Positions 8,218 to 17,307 of a stretch of DNA of 64,000 bases are shown here, in pieces (position 1 is the stretch's first letter; the number at the start of each line of letters is the position of its first letter). The notes under the pieces are model-generated. The model was not told where the DNA came from. It saw only the letters and a program-made list of their open reading frames with translations, and made no database searches. This DNA is from Candidatus Melainabacteria bacterium (GTDB taxonomy: Bacteria; Cyanobacteriota; Vampirovibrionia; Obscuribacterales; Obscuribacteraceae): contig JADJWK010000004.1 in the NCBI GenBank assembly GCA_016716405.1, positions 62,001 to 126,000 on the forward strand, given 5' to 3'. Position numbers and translations under genes: made by a program.

Positions 8218-9669
8218 ATGAATCCCGACAACAAACGAGAGACCCTCAGCGACAGGCTCAAGCGTGCTGGCGTGACCACCATAGCAGGCCAGATCCAGGC
8301 GGACGGCTCCGGGTCGGAAGTAGTGTCCATGCTCCAGGGCGAATTGAGGGACAAGCCGATCTCCTGGCTCATCCAGGCGGCCCAGCACTACGAGGCCACC
8401 GGCCATCTCCTGATCGGCAACCCGGCCTGTACGGTCAATGTCCAGTTCGGTCTGGGAAAGCCCCTGCACGCCTATTCTCCTTTCGGTCAGGGTGTGGCCG
8501 TGGTTATCGATCTTTTCAACTGGAAAGACGGCAGGGTCCGCTTCGAGGAAGGCAAACAGCCGGAAGCCGCCAGTATCCAGGACACAGCCGAAGAGATCCT
8601 GCGTCAGGGCAACAGCTTTATGGAGGACCTGTTCTTCCTGGAGCAGAACGCCATCTCGGAGGTGTCCTTCCTGCTTCGCCCGCCAGGCAAGCTGGCACCG
8701 GGAGAGCTGGAAGCCAGGCTGGCCCGCGGTGCCTCTATCGATCCCCGTGCTCAGACCGAGTTTTACGGCAATATCTATGGCACCCTCAACCTCAAGGATA
8801 TAGCCGAGCGCATGGGTCTGCGCCACGATCAGTGGGTAACCATGGCCGCCAATCTCCTCAGACTGGGCTTATTGCTCGCCCCGGACGGGCGCAGCCTCAA
8901 GATTCCCGATCGTGACACTATAGAGGTCCCGATGCCGGTGATGCCGACAACCGGTGCCGAGACCCTGCCGCTCTCGATGCCCCTGCCGCCACCGCCACCG
9001 GCAGCCAGATCGAACGATGCGCCAACGCCACCGGTAATCGGCTGGGGAGCCATCGAATTCCAGACGGCTTCAGCGCCGGCTCCGGCTTCAACACAAGAGC
9101 AGCCGCAGAGCGCGAGCCCGGGCCTGATCATGCTGGGCACTCCCGCAAACTCAATCGAGCTCGAGCCGGCAAGGGCCAATGCTGTCTGGCGAATCCTGAA
9201 TAATCCCGATACAGGCATCCTCACTTTCGAGGTCTTCCAGTTCTTTCTCGAACGGGAATTCGCCAGGGCCAGACGTTTCGGCACCATGCTCGCCCTCATC
9301 ACTCTCTGTGTCAAACCGGACACCCCGGATGGCTCCATGCCCGCCGAAGCTCTGGCAATGCTCACCGGAGCCGTCAGCTCTATCAAACGAGACGTCGACA
9401 TGCTGGGGCATTTCGGCAACCGTGCTTTCGGTCTGCTCCTGCCCAATATCGAGAGCAGCCAGGCATGCAACCTTGCCGACCGGATCTCGGCGGATCTGCC
9501 GGGGCTGGCGCCGGATCTGGCGCGATACAGACCCTCCCTTTATTTCGGAATAGCCTCGGTGCCTCAGGACGGCACCGACCTGGCGAGCCTGGTGAGCGCC
9601 GCTCAGAAAGCGATGATCGCCGCAGCCGACCGTAATGTCCTGAGGCTTCAAGCCTGCGAGCTGACCTGA
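8218..9669 (+). CDS. DUF4388 protein with degenerate GGDEF-like domain
   Basis: 483 residues from the ATG at 8218; a GTG at 8179 would add 13 residues. Residues about 10-150 match the DUF4388 (PATAN-like) pattern, with QIQADGSGSEVVSMLQ and the GNPACTVNVQFGLGKPLHAY block. A winged-helix-like middle and a Pro/Ala linker (about 240-300) follow. Residues about 320-475 look like a GGDEF fold: TGILTFEVFQFFLEREFARARRFG, then GHFGNRAFGLLLPNI where an active cyclase would have GGDEF, and FGIASVPQDGTDLASLVSAAQKAM. The signature is lost, so diguanylate cyclase activity is unlikely; a sensory or scaffold role is inferred. Confidence 0.75.
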   Translation: MNPDNKRETLSDRLKRAGVTTIAGQIQADGSGSEVVSMLQGELRDKPISWLIQAAQHYEATGHLLIGNPACTVNVQFGLGKPLHAYSPFGQGVAVVIDLFNWKDGRVRFEEGKQPEAASIQDTAEEILRQGNSFMEDLFFLEQNAISEVSFLLRPPGKLAPGELEARLARGASIDPRAQTEFYGNIYGTLNLKDIAERMGLRHDQWVTMAANLLRLGLLLAPDGRSLKIPDRDTIEVPMPVMPTTGAETLPLSMPLPPPPPAARSNDAPTPPVIGWGAIEFQTASAPAPASTQEQPQSASPGLIMLGTPANSIELEPARANAVWRILNNPDTGILTFEVFQFFLEREFARARRFGTMLALITLCVKPDTPDGSMPAEALAMLTGAVSSIKRDVDMLGHFGNRAFGLLLPNIESSQACNLADRISADLPGLAPDLARYRPSLYFGIASVPQDGTDLASLVSAAQKAMIAAADRNVLRLQACELT

Positions 9670-9679
9670 TTCTTCCGGC

Positions 9680-10678
9680 TTATTGCCTGGAATAGCTCTC
9701 TGCCATGCGTCTTATCTCCGCCTTCTCCTGCTCCACCAGAGCTGAAGGCGATACTATCCGGGCGGCGCTGCCGAAAGATCTGATCCAGGCGATGAATTCT
9801 CTTGGATCGGATAGCCTGATCCGGAACTCCACATCCCCCGTCCCGTCCCTGGCAGGCTCCACCACTCCACGAGGATGACGCTTTCTCGCCTCGAGAATGT
9901 ACGGTGCCAGACGGCGATCGAATCGTGCCACCACTGGCGGTTTGGTCTCAGCCTCCTCGGCTTCCGCCATGGAATGGGGAAAAGTCATGCCCCAGCCGCA
10001 GCTCATCAGGTAGATCGCCTCACTGGTGTCATCGGCGGCCCTGTCATTGACAGGCAGATCGAGAGAGGGCGCTATGCTCAAGATGCGATCGATCCGCAGA
10101 GCCCGGTAGGAGCGCTCCGGCATTCGCTTGAAGATGCAGTACCAGCCGCGCTCGTGAAAAACCATGCTGAGCGGGTAGCCTCTCATCGCCTCCTCCTCTT
10201 TGAGACGCGGTGTCTTGTAGACCAGCCCCAGGGGCTGCCGCTCTCTAATCGCCTGGTAGAGAGCCCCGGAGTGCGCCTCGTATTTCTCGTCCTTCGCCAG
10301 AATATTCCGCTGCCTGACAGTACGCAGGAAGACCGAGGAGCCGCTCTCCGGTCTCAGCCCGGAGAGGCGCTGCAGCACAAGGGAGGACTCGGGATCATCC
10401 AGACGGACGGCGAGAAGATGCAGGGCATCGAGAACGGCATCGAGCTCGCCCGGAGAAAGGGTGGCCATGCCCTCGAGAACATAGCCGGACCGAAGACGGC
10501 CGCCCCCCGGAAGAAGCCCGTAATCCTTCTTGAGTGAGTCGATATCTTTAGTCAGGGTACGCTCGCTCACCTCGAGACCCAGCTCGATCAGCCTCTCTCG
10601 CAAGCGGCTCAGAGTGATTCCTGGATTGGAGGCGATGAGCTTGATTATCGCCCCGGTTCGCCTGAGCTTCGATGACAT
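9680..10678 (-). CDS. HTH-WYL domain transcriptional regulator
   Basis: 332 residues from the ATG at 10678; an upstream in-frame start would run into the divergent gene. The N-terminus is a winged helix-turn-helix (SSKLRRTGAIIKLIASNPGITLSRLRERL, then SERTLTKDIDSLKKDYG, the usual recognition helix of WYL regulators). The WYL domain spans about residues 135-230 (RQPLGLVYKTPRLKEEEAMRGYPL, SYRALRIDRILSI), and a C-terminal extension (VVARFDRRLAPYI to SPSALVEQEKAEIRRM) is of the WCX type. Such proteins bind nucleic acid or nucleotide ligands and control nearby genes. It is divergent from the membrane protein gene at 10718, 39 bp away, a plausible target. Confidence 0.88.
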   Translation of the reverse strand: MSSKLRRTGAIIKLIASNPGITLSRLRERLIELGLEVSERTLTKDIDSLKKDYGLLPGGGRLRSGYVLEGMATLSPGELDAVLDALHLLAVRLDDPESSLVLQRLSGLRPESGSSVFLRTVRQRNILAKDEKYEAHSGALYQAIRERQPLGLVYKTPRLKEEEAMRGYPLSMVFHERGWYCIFKRMPERSYRALRIDRILSIAPSLDLPVNDRAADDTSEAIYLMSCGWGMTFPHSMAEAEEAETKPPVVARFDRRLAPYILEARKRHPRGVVEPARDGTGDVEFRIRLSDPREFIAWIRSFGSAARIVSPSALVEQEKAEIRRMAESYSRQ

Positions 10679-10717
10679 GCCCGGAATTGTAATATAATCC
10701 AGACCCGGAGGATAGCC

Positions 10718-11251
10718 GTGCCGCCTGAACTCGAGCCCGAAGATGATAAGAACTCCGGTCCGCAAGGTCCGGTGGTCTGGATGAGCCTGGCTTTCGCCTT
10801 GCTTCTCATTCCTGTGGTCTTCTGGTGGCCGAGTTTTGCATCGGATACGCTTTTCTGGGACGAGCGCACGGTCGAGACCGTCACTTTCTCGGCCATGGCG
10901 GTCCTGCTTTCGGTGATGCTGGTTTTCAAAACCAGACAGAACGAGACCGAGAGCGATGTTCCGGTGCAGAGAAAGTTCGAGCGAGACAATTCCATCCTGG
11001 TGGACTCCGGTCTCATCCTCATCCTCCTGTCCCTGGCGCTTTCAGCCAACCGGGTCGTATGGAGCCTACCCCGGGAGCTTTATTTCGGCACCACATTCCT
11101 TGCATCTTCCGTTTATCTGGCGGCGGTGATCCGCTCTCTCGCCAGGGAGAAAAGACCGTTCCATTATGTCTTCCTGATGGTAGGCATAACCATGGTCTCG
11201 ATAGTGCTCTGGCGCTATCTCTCCGGTGCCGCCTCCCTCAGTGGTGGCTGA
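10718..11251 (+). CDS. Four-helix integral membrane protein, unknown function
   Basis: 177 residues. GTG start at 10718 with an excellent GGAGG six bases upstream; a TATAAT at 10693-10698 gives a short leader. Hydrophobic segments lie at about residues 21-40, 52-68, 92-108 and 118-165 (the last is probably two helices). Charged loops (KTRQNETESDVPVQRKFERDNS) separate helices 2 and 3. No catalytic motif is visible and I recognise no family. It faces the WYL regulator gene divergently and may be controlled by it. Confidence 0.8.
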   Translation: MPPELEPEDDKNSGPQGPVVWMSLAFALLLIPVVFWWPSFASDTLFWDERTVETVTFSAMAVLLSVMLVFKTRQNETESDVPVQRKFERDNSILVDSGLILILLSLALSANRVVWSLPRELYFGTTFLASSVYLAAVIRSLAREKRPFHYVFLMVGITMVSIVLWRYLSGAASLSGG

Positions 11252-11253
11252 GC

Positions 11254-11259
11254 TATAAT
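11254..11259 (+). promoter_or_regulatory. -10 element of the DUF4139 gene
   Basis: A consensus TATAAT lies 50 bases before the ATG at 11310, directly after the stop of the preceding gene (11251). No good -35 hexamer is seen 17 bases upstream. Confidence 0.4.
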
Positions 11260-11309
11260 CTCTTTTCGGAATGCGAAAGGCTTGCAAAGCCCTTGATAAG
11301 GATTCAGCA

Positions 11310-12794
11310 ATGAAAAAACTGAGACCGGGATCCACTATTGTCTTGAGTACCGCTATTATAGTTGCTGGCGTCGTGAGCGCTGCTTTCACCGCTGCCAGGG
11401 CAGGCGAGGTCTCAGCTTCCGACTCGGAAGGCGTAGCACTTACTGTCTATAACCAGAACTTCGGGCTGGTGAAAGACATCCGCAAAGTCGATCTGAAAAA
11501 CGGGATAAACTATCTGCGCTTCGAAGATGTAGCCGCAGCGATAGATCCGACCACGGTCAATTTCATGTCTCTCACCGCACCGAATTCGGTGGTGGTCCGC
11601 GAGCAGAATTACCAGTACGACGTCATGGACCCCACCACCATCCTCTCGAAATCGGTGGGCAAGACCGTCACTTTCAGACAGTATCTACCCGGAGGCGGAG
11701 AGCGAGCCCTCACCGGCACCCTCCTCAATCCGCCCCGGGTCTCGGTGGTGGACACCTCAGGCAATGTCCAGAATCGCAGTGTCGGAATGGTTTTGAAAAC
11801 CGACGCCGGGGTGGTTCTCAATCCAGCCGGCCAGGCTGAGCTCGACTCCCTGCCCGGGGGTCTCGTCTCCAGACCGTCTCTTCTCTGGAAGCTGGAAACC
11901 AGCAAAGAAGGCGAGCACCGCACCGAGATCAGCTACCAGACAAAGGGTCTCAACTGGCACTGCGACTATGTGGCCATCGCCAACAAGGACGACAGCAAAG
12001 CCGACCTGACGAGCTGGGTGACCATCGACAACAAATCCGGGGCCGACTATAAGAACGCCTCTCTCAAGCTGCTTGCCGGGGACGTCCATAAAGTCCAGGA
12101 TATCCAGACCTTGAGACAGAGATCAATGGTCAGGGGAAGCCTCTCCAAAGCAGCGGCGCCTCAATTCACCGAGAGAGCCTTCGCCGAGTACCATCTCTAC
12201 AGCCTCACCGGAACCACCTCGGTCAATAACAACGAGACCAAGCAGATGAGCCTCTTCAACGCCAACGACGTGCCGGTGAAAAAGCTATTCGTGTTCGAGC
12301 CCCAGTCCTCAGGCCATGTGCCTTACCGCTCGGGGGGCAATGCCGCCAACAAGGTAAACGTCAAGCTCGAGGTGGCCAACACAAAGAAGAACAACCTGGG
12401 AATACCTCTTCCCAAGGGCAAAGTCCGGGTCTATAAGCGGGACGACGACGGCGCCCTGCAATTCGTGGGCGAAGATCTAATCGACCATACCCCCAGGGAC
12501 GAGAAAGTCAGGCTGTACATAGGCGACGCTTTCGATCTGGTTGGGGAGCGCAAGCAGCTCAGCATGGAGCGCCCCAACACCCGGACTCAGAAGATGACCG
12601 TGGAGATAAGCCTTCGCAATCACAAAGACGAGGCAGTCTCCATCACCGCCATCGAGCATGCTTACGGCGACTGGAAAATCGAGGAGAGCAGCCACCAGTA
12701 CGCTAAAAAAGACTCGCATACCTTCGAGTTTGCCGTTCCCGTGCCTGCCGGAGGTGAAGTGAAAATCAACTACACAATCCGGATTCGTTATTGA
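11310..12794 (+). CDS. Secreted DUF4139 domain-containing protein
   Basis: 494 residues from the ATG at 11310 (AAGGAT upstream); 13 further in-frame codons from 11271 are probably untranslated. A signal peptide ends near TAARAGEVSAS. The body matches DUF4139 proteins: VALTVYNQNFGLVKDIRKVDLKNG near the start, the conserved YQTKGLNWHCDYVAI in the middle, and a C-terminal beta-sandwich with DHTPRDEKVRLYIGDAFDL and EISLRNHKDEAVSITAIEH. The family is exported and of unknown biochemical role; eukaryotic and bacterial relatives are thought to work at surfaces. It appears to be monocistronic. Confidence 0.85.
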   Translation: MKKLRPGSTIVLSTAIIVAGVVSAAFTAARAGEVSASDSEGVALTVYNQNFGLVKDIRKVDLKNGINYLRFEDVAAAIDPTTVNFMSLTAPNSVVVREQNYQYDVMDPTTILSKSVGKTVTFRQYLPGGGERALTGTLLNPPRVSVVDTSGNVQNRSVGMVLKTDAGVVLNPAGQAELDSLPGGLVSRPSLLWKLETSKEGEHRTEISYQTKGLNWHCDYVAIANKDDSKADLTSWVTIDNKSGADYKNASLKLLAGDVHKVQDIQTLRQRSMVRGSLSKAAAPQFTERAFAEYHLYSLTGTTSVNNNETKQMSLFNANDVPVKKLFVFEPQSSGHVPYRSGGNAANKVNVKLEVANTKKNNLGIPLPKGKVRVYKRDDDGALQFVGEDLIDHTPRDEKVRLYIGDAFDLVGERKQLSMERPNTRTQKMTVEISLRNHKDEAVSITAIEHAYGDWKIEESSHQYAKKDSHTFEFAVPVPAGGEVKINYTIRIRY

Positions 12795-12965
12795 GCCCCT
12801 GATTTAGAATTACAAGAGAAATCTAATAATTCCCTGAGCGGATTCAGATATATTACTTGGAATCTGCTTCAGGCAGGCAAATCGTAAGCTCGAACAGGAT
12901 TCAGGAGCCCAGGGCAGGAGCCCCGGCAAGCGCCCCAGGCTCCGTGGGATCAATAGTGGTAGGTT

Positions 12966-14072
12966 ATGAACGAAAACGGTGATCATATGGACGAGCGTGC
13001 AGGCGATCAGGATACGCCTCATATCTTCAACGGCGGCAGGCTGGCGGGTCACCAGCCGGTAGGCGGCAACGGGGAGAAGGCGCCGAGACAGTCTTCAGTG
13101 AGAAAGGCACTTTCGGTCTGGATCATCCCCTTCACCAGGTTCCACAAAATCCCGGTATTCAGGAGAGTCTGGCTCTACCTGGCGGTGATGACGGTCTACA
13201 CAATCATCGTTTACTGGATCGCCGAAGAAGGGAAGTGGATGAATGTTTTCAAGGAAGCCACCAATGTCGCCTATCTGAGCGCCATCTTCGGACTTCTCCT
13301 CGTCTTCCGTACGAACTCGGCATACGAGCGCTGGTGGGAAGGCCGGCGCCTCTGGGGTCAGCTGGTCAACGACTCGCGTAATATCTGCCTGAAAGTCAGA
13401 TCCTATGTAGACGTCCCCAATAGCGAAAAAGTGCTCATGGGAGAGCTGGTGGTCTCTTTCTGCTACGCCCTCAAGCACCACCTGCGCGACACCAGACCCA
13501 CCAAGGACCTCCCCGGGATCGAGCCGATCGCCACCATACCGGCCGGCAAGCACCTGCCTGCCCTGGTCACCGGCAAAGTCTTCGGCATGCTTCAAGACTG
13601 GGTCGAGCAGGGTCAGATCAACGACTTCAAATTGATGCTCATCGATCAGCATGTCCGCGCTTTCATGGACATCTGCGGAGCCTGCGAGCGGATCAAGAAC
13701 ACTCCCCTGGCAGTCTCTTACCGGGCCTTCATGCGTCAGGGCATCGGTCTCAACCTGCTTATCATCCCCTGGTATGTGATACCGCAGCTGGGGCTGCTCT
13801 GGAGCATGCCGGTGGTTCTGATCAGCTCTTACTTCCTGATCGGTCTCGAGCTGATTGCAGAAGACATCGAAGAGCCCTTCGGCGAGGACGGCGACGACCT
13901 GCCTCTCGATTCCATTTGCAATAACATCCAGAAATCGGTTAGTCAAATCCTGCCGGTGGACAGCAAGCAAAAATTCACCAGCTCTATAAAGCTTCCCGAT
14001 TTCGATCCCCTCAAATATACGACCTCGGTCAAGACACTGCCTGCCGATCCGCTAAGAGACGAAGATCTCTGA
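12966..14072 (+). CDS. Bestrophin-like anion channel
   Basis: 368 residues. A poorly conserved cytoplasmic N-terminus (about 50 residues) is followed by the bestrophin core: RVWLYLAVMTVYTIIVYWIA (first helix), the hallmark FRTNSAYERWWEGRRLWG near residue 117, RNICLKVRSYV, later helices around residues 255-300, and the signature IAEDIEEPFGEDGDDLPLD near residue 297. Bacterial bestrophins are pentameric chloride or cation channels. The tail (about 55 residues, PDFDPLKYTTSVKTLP) is polar. A possible alternative start is the ATG at 12987. The gene ends three bases before the convergent GAP-family gene. Confidence 0.88.
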   Translation: MNENGDHMDERAGDQDTPHIFNGGRLAGHQPVGGNGEKAPRQSSVRKALSVWIIPFTRFHKIPVFRRVWLYLAVMTVYTIIVYWIAEEGKWMNVFKEATNVAYLSAIFGLLLVFRTNSAYERWWEGRRLWGQLVNDSRNICLKVRSYVDVPNSEKVLMGELVVSFCYALKHHLRDTRPTKDLPGIEPIATIPAGKHLPALVTGKVFGMLQDWVEQGQINDFKLMLIDQHVRAFMDICGACERIKNTPLAVSYRAFMRQGIGLNLLIIPWYVIPQLGLLWSMPVVLISSYFLIGLELIAEDIEEPFGEDGDDLPLDSICNNIQKSVSQILPVDSKQKFTSSIKLPDFDPLKYTTSVKTLPADPLRDEDL

Positions 14073-14075
14073 GGC

Positions 14076-14762
14076 TCAGATCACCAGAAGGGCTTTGTCC
14101 GTGACGAAGTAATAGACACTGTCCAGGACAAGGACCAGGCCCATGAGGAAGATGATCACCGCCATCAGGCGGTGACCCCATTTCATGATCGGACCTTTGA
14201 CACGCTCGATGATCGACTGGCTGGCCTCTTTCTTGACGATGAAAGCGCCCAGCAGAAAGAGAGAGGGGGAGACTCGCACCAGGGAATAAGCCAGGCAGCT
14301 CAGGACCACGGTGAGGAAGCTGGCGTCGCTTTTCACCAGGACATCGGCGAGCCCCAGGAGAGGCACATTGGTAGGCAGGTCCGTGGCAGTGAAAAGAATC
14401 CCGATGACAAAGGCCACCACCGGATTGACCTCGAACTTGATGGGCGAGGCAGCCAATACCTCGCTGCCGGCGGCATGCTTGAAATAACGATAGCCGGCAT
14501 AGCCGAGAGCGACTCCCACGAGAAGCTGGAACGCGAAATAGAGACCCTGGGGGTGCGAGAAGAGGGTGTCCAGCTCCCTGATCAGACCGAAAGCTAGAAA
14601 TAGTCCGCTGGCGAAAGTGACCAGCACGATGCCGGCTATGAAAAAGAGCAGGTTGAGAATCGGCCGTGCCGTGGTCAAGAGATAGAGAGCCACGGACAGG
14701 GTCACGGGATCCATGCAGTCCGTTGCCGATAGACCTATGGCCGAGAGGAGAAGCTTGATCAT
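14076..14762 (-). CDS. GAP/Sap-family six-helix membrane protein
   Basis: 228 residues, almost entirely hydrophobic, with six predicted helices. The N-terminus (SAIGLSATDCMDPVTLSVALYLLTT) has the Asp-Pro of the GAP family and LysE-like transporters, and helix 6 is IIFLMGLVLVLDSVYYFVT. Mycobacterial relatives take part in export of lipids to the cell surface; here the substrate is unknown. ATG start at 14762 (a TTG just upstream is possible). A GATAAT-like -10 lies about 65 bases upstream on the minus strand. Confidence 0.78.
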   Translation of the reverse strand: MIKLLLSAIGLSATDCMDPVTLSVALYLLTTARPILNLLFFIAGIVLVTFASGLFLAFGLIRELDTLFSHPQGLYFAFQLLVGVALGYAGYRYFKHAAGSEVLAASPIKFEVNPVVAFVIGILFTATDLPTNVPLLGLADVLVKSDASFLTVVLSCLAYSLVRVSPSLFLLGAFIVKKEASQSIIERVKGPIMKWGHRLMAVIIFLMGLVLVLDSVYYFVTDKALLVI

Positions 14763-14941
14763 CAACTTTTACTTGCCCCGTGGGCTTCCTGTTCCCTGTA
14801 CTTACCCGGCGCTTTAGATTATCAGGCACTGGGCTGCTCCCTGCCAGGCTGGCGGGACGGAAAAACCGCGCCTGGCCGTCAACGGCACCCTGATGAGAGG
14901 GTCAGAGCTCCACCCCGATCGCTCAGATCACCGAATATGGT

Positions 14942-14969
14942 GGCGGGCGCCGATTAATCGGCGGCCGCC
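14942..14969. repeat. Nested palindrome downstream of a response regulator gene
   Basis: GGCGG (14942-14946) and CCGCC (14965-14969) flank a perfect 14-base palindrome GCCGATTAATCGGC (14949-14962). It lies 26 bases past the stop of the minus-strand response regulator. No T-run follows on either strand, so it is more likely an operator or an mRNA 3'-end stabiliser than an intrinsic terminator. Confidence 0.5.
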
Positions 14970-14995
14970 CCTGGAAGCGGCGCTTCAGGAGATCA

Positions 14996-15793
14996 TCAGG
15001 CCCTGGAAAGCTCCGCCAGAGTCTTGCTGGCGCTTGCCGAGACGAAGACGTTCTCGTCATCGGCCAGGACTTTGAGGATACGCTCCGGCAAGCTGCGGTT
15101 TTCGGAAAGGCCCAGACGCACATCGTCGCTGGGATCGCGCGCGAGCTTCTCGAGAATCGCCTCGGTGACATTGGCATTTTCGCAAACGCTCAGGCGCACC
15201 TCGGCGCTCTGGTCACCGGCGAGCTTCTCCAGGAGACTGCCTGAAATCTTGCTGTTCTCGGCAAGCCGTCGTCTCACATTGCTGTCGGCGTCCAGGGCCA
15301 GCTGCTCAAGGACGACAGCAGCGGTATGGGGATTACCTGCCAGAACCAGCCTGATATGCGTCTCCTCGTTACTACCTTCCGGAGAGGCAGTCTCCCTGTG
15401 CAACTCGTGGATTGCCTTGACCAGGACCGAGACGGTCTGGGCAGTAATGGGCTTGGCCAGATAATAGTTCATTTTGAGCTTGAGGGCTTCCATGACGTCC
15501 TCGTCTCTCTGGGAGACGGTGAGCAGGACCACCGGTATCTTCCTCAGCTCGGCGTCCTCCTTGATGTCAGCCAGGACCTCGTGGCCGTTCTTCCGGGGCA
15601 TGTTCAGATCGAGCAGAATCAGGTCGGGCAGGGTATTCTCTTTCTTGGCCTTGCCCAGGTACTCCATGGCCTCCTCGCCGTCATTGACGACGCTCAGGTC
15701 ATAGGAGAGATCGGAGCGCTTCAGGGCTTCCTCGGTGAGTCGTATGTCCGAAGGCGTGTCTTCCACCAGCAATATCGCTATCTTGTCACTCAT
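14996..15793 (-). CDS. Rcp1-like response regulator with C-terminal variant leucine-rich repeats
   Basis: 265 residues. Residues 5-130 are a receiver domain: acidic pocket VEDTPSD, phosphoacceptor Asp in LILLDLNMPRKNG, Thr in VVLLTVS and Lys in YLAKPITA. The long loop after NDGEEAMEYLGKAKKENTLPD is typical of the Rcp1 partners of phytochrome kinases. From residue 150 four repeats of about 24 residues follow the pattern LLEKLAGDQSAEVRLSVCEN, i.e. variant leucine-rich (helical) repeats. The start overlaps the stop of the upstream kinase gene by four bases, so the pair is translationally coupled. The same repeat type occurs in the receiver protein encoded at 48487-49806. Confidence 0.88.
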   Translation of the reverse strand: MSDKIAILLVEDTPSDIRLTEEALKRSDLSYDLSVVNDGEEAMEYLGKAKKENTLPDLILLDLNMPRKNGHEVLADIKEDAELRKIPVVLLTVSQRDEDVMEALKLKMNYYLAKPITAQTVSVLVKAIHELHRETASPEGSNEETHIRLVLAGNPHTAAVVLEQLALDADSNVRRRLAENSKISGSLLEKLAGDQSAEVRLSVCENANVTEAILEKLARDPSDDVRLGLSENRSLPERILKVLADDENVFVSASASKTLAELSRA

Positions 15794-17280
15794 CTTTCTA
15801 CTCCTTCTCTTACCGCAGGCAGGGAGAACAAAAAAATCGATCCTTCGCCGAGTTCCGACTCCACCGAGATGGTGCCGCCATGAGAGGTGACTATCCTCTT
15901 GCAGATGGCCAGGCCCATTCCTGTACCAGAATACTGTGTTTTACCATGCAACCGTGCAAACATATCAAAGATCCTGTCCGAATACCTTGGATCCATCCCG
16001 ATACCGTTGTCACGAACGGAAAAAAGCCACATGTCGCCGCTCCTGTCGGCATCGATGAAAATTTGCGGCTTTTTATCGCTCCGGTACTTGAGAGCGTTGC
16101 TTATCAGGTTCTGGAAAAGCTGGACGAGCTGGGATCGCTCCACCGCCACCTCGGGCAGGTCACCTATCTCGAAAGAAGCCCCGCTCTCGCTTATGGCCAG
16201 CCTGAGATTGGCTAGAACATCCACCACCACGGCATTGCAGTTGGTGGAGTGCCCCTCGGAGCCCTCGCTGCTTATATGAGAATGGGTGAGAACCGCTTGA
16301 ATCAACTCCTGCATTCGCCTGGTGCCGTCGAGAATATACTCGATGAACTCCTCGGAGTCCCGGTCGAGCTTGCCCCTGGTGTTTTCGGCGAGGAGATTGG
16401 CGAAACCCTGCACCGCTCGTAATGGCTCCTGCAGATCGTGGGAAGCGACCTTGGCGAACTGGCGCAGCTCCTCGTTGCTGGTGGTGAGCTTCTCAGTGCG
16501 ATCTTCCACGAGACGCTCGAGGTCTTCGTTCAGCCTCTTGCTCTCGCTGATATCTTTGACGAAAGCGCAATAAAGATAATCATCGTCCTCGCGGATCTTG
16601 AATATGCCGATCTCGATGGGGAACTCGGTCCCGTCCCTGTGGACAGCCGCCAGCTCGTAAGTGGCCCGGAGAAGATTCTTGCCTTCCTCCTCGAAATTCC
16701 CTTCGATACGGCGGGCGTACTGGCGCCGGAAGTGCTTGGGGACAATGGTGGCAAGCGCCTTTCCCAGCACATCTTCCTTCTTCCAGCCGAAAGTCTTTTC
16801 AGCCTGTTTGTTCCAGTCGGTGATCCGCCACTGGGCATCCACTGAAATGAAGGCATCATAGGAATTCTCGAGAATGATCCGCAAACGTTTCTCGCTGCGG
16901 CGCAGGGCTCTCTCGATGGCATGATGCTCCATGGCGAATTGCAGGCGCCGGAAAACAGCCTCGTTGCTGGCCACTCCCCGCAGGAGATAACCGTCCGAGC
17001 CGCTCTCCACCGCCTGCAAAGCCAGATCCTGCTCGCTTATGCCAGTCAGGGTAACAATCGGCACATCCGGAGCCAGAGAGCGGATCGCATAGAAGGTATC
17101 GAGCCCGGAGCTGTCGGCAAGCATGAGGTCAAGGAGGATCACATCCACCCTGACACCGTTGAGTATTTCTGAAGCTTGCTCGAGATTGGAGGCGGGCTCC
17201 ACCATCAGACCGCGCTCGGATAGACTGCGGCTGATAGAGTCGAGCAGAGTCGGACTGTCTTCTACAATAAGAACACGCAT
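15790..17280 (-). CDS. Receiver-PAS-phytochrome-type histidine kinase
   Basis: 496 residues, soluble. Residues 1-120 are a receiver (VEDSPTLL, Asp in VILLDLMLADSSG). Where receivers carry a conserved Lys it has Arg (DGYLLRGVASNEA), so phosphotransfer may be altered. Residues about 130-250 form a PAS domain (RLRIILENSYDAFISVDAQWRI to FVKDISESKRL), then a coiled coil. The HisKA helix carries the phosphoacceptor in ASHDLQEPLRAVQGF, the bacteriophytochrome type. The ATPase domain has NLISNALKY, DNGIGMD and GTGMGLAICKRIV. It is encoded with the Rcp1-like regulator, its likely partner. A TATAAC element lies about 25 bases before the ATG. Confidence 0.92.
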   Translation of the reverse strand: MRVLIVEDSPTLLDSISRSLSERGLMVEPASNLEQASEILNGVRVDVILLDLMLADSSGLDTFYAIRSLAPDVPIVTLTGISEQDLALQAVESGSDGYLLRGVASNEAVFRRLQFAMEHHAIERALRRSEKRLRIILENSYDAFISVDAQWRITDWNKQAEKTFGWKKEDVLGKALATIVPKHFRRQYARRIEGNFEEEGKNLLRATYELAAVHRDGTEFPIEIGIFKIREDDDYLYCAFVKDISESKRLNEDLERLVEDRTEKLTTSNEELRQFAKVASHDLQEPLRAVQGFANLLAENTRGKLDRDSEEFIEYILDGTRRMQELIQAVLTHSHISSEGSEGHSTNCNAVVVDVLANLRLAISESGASFEIGDLPEVAVERSQLVQLFQNLISNALKYRSDKKPQIFIDADRSGDMWLFSVRDNGIGMDPRYSDRIFDMFARLHGKTQYSGTGMGLAICKRIVTSHGGTISVESELGEGSIFLFSLPAVREGVER

Positions 17281-17307
17281 CTTCTGTAATTATCCACCGG
17301 CGTTATA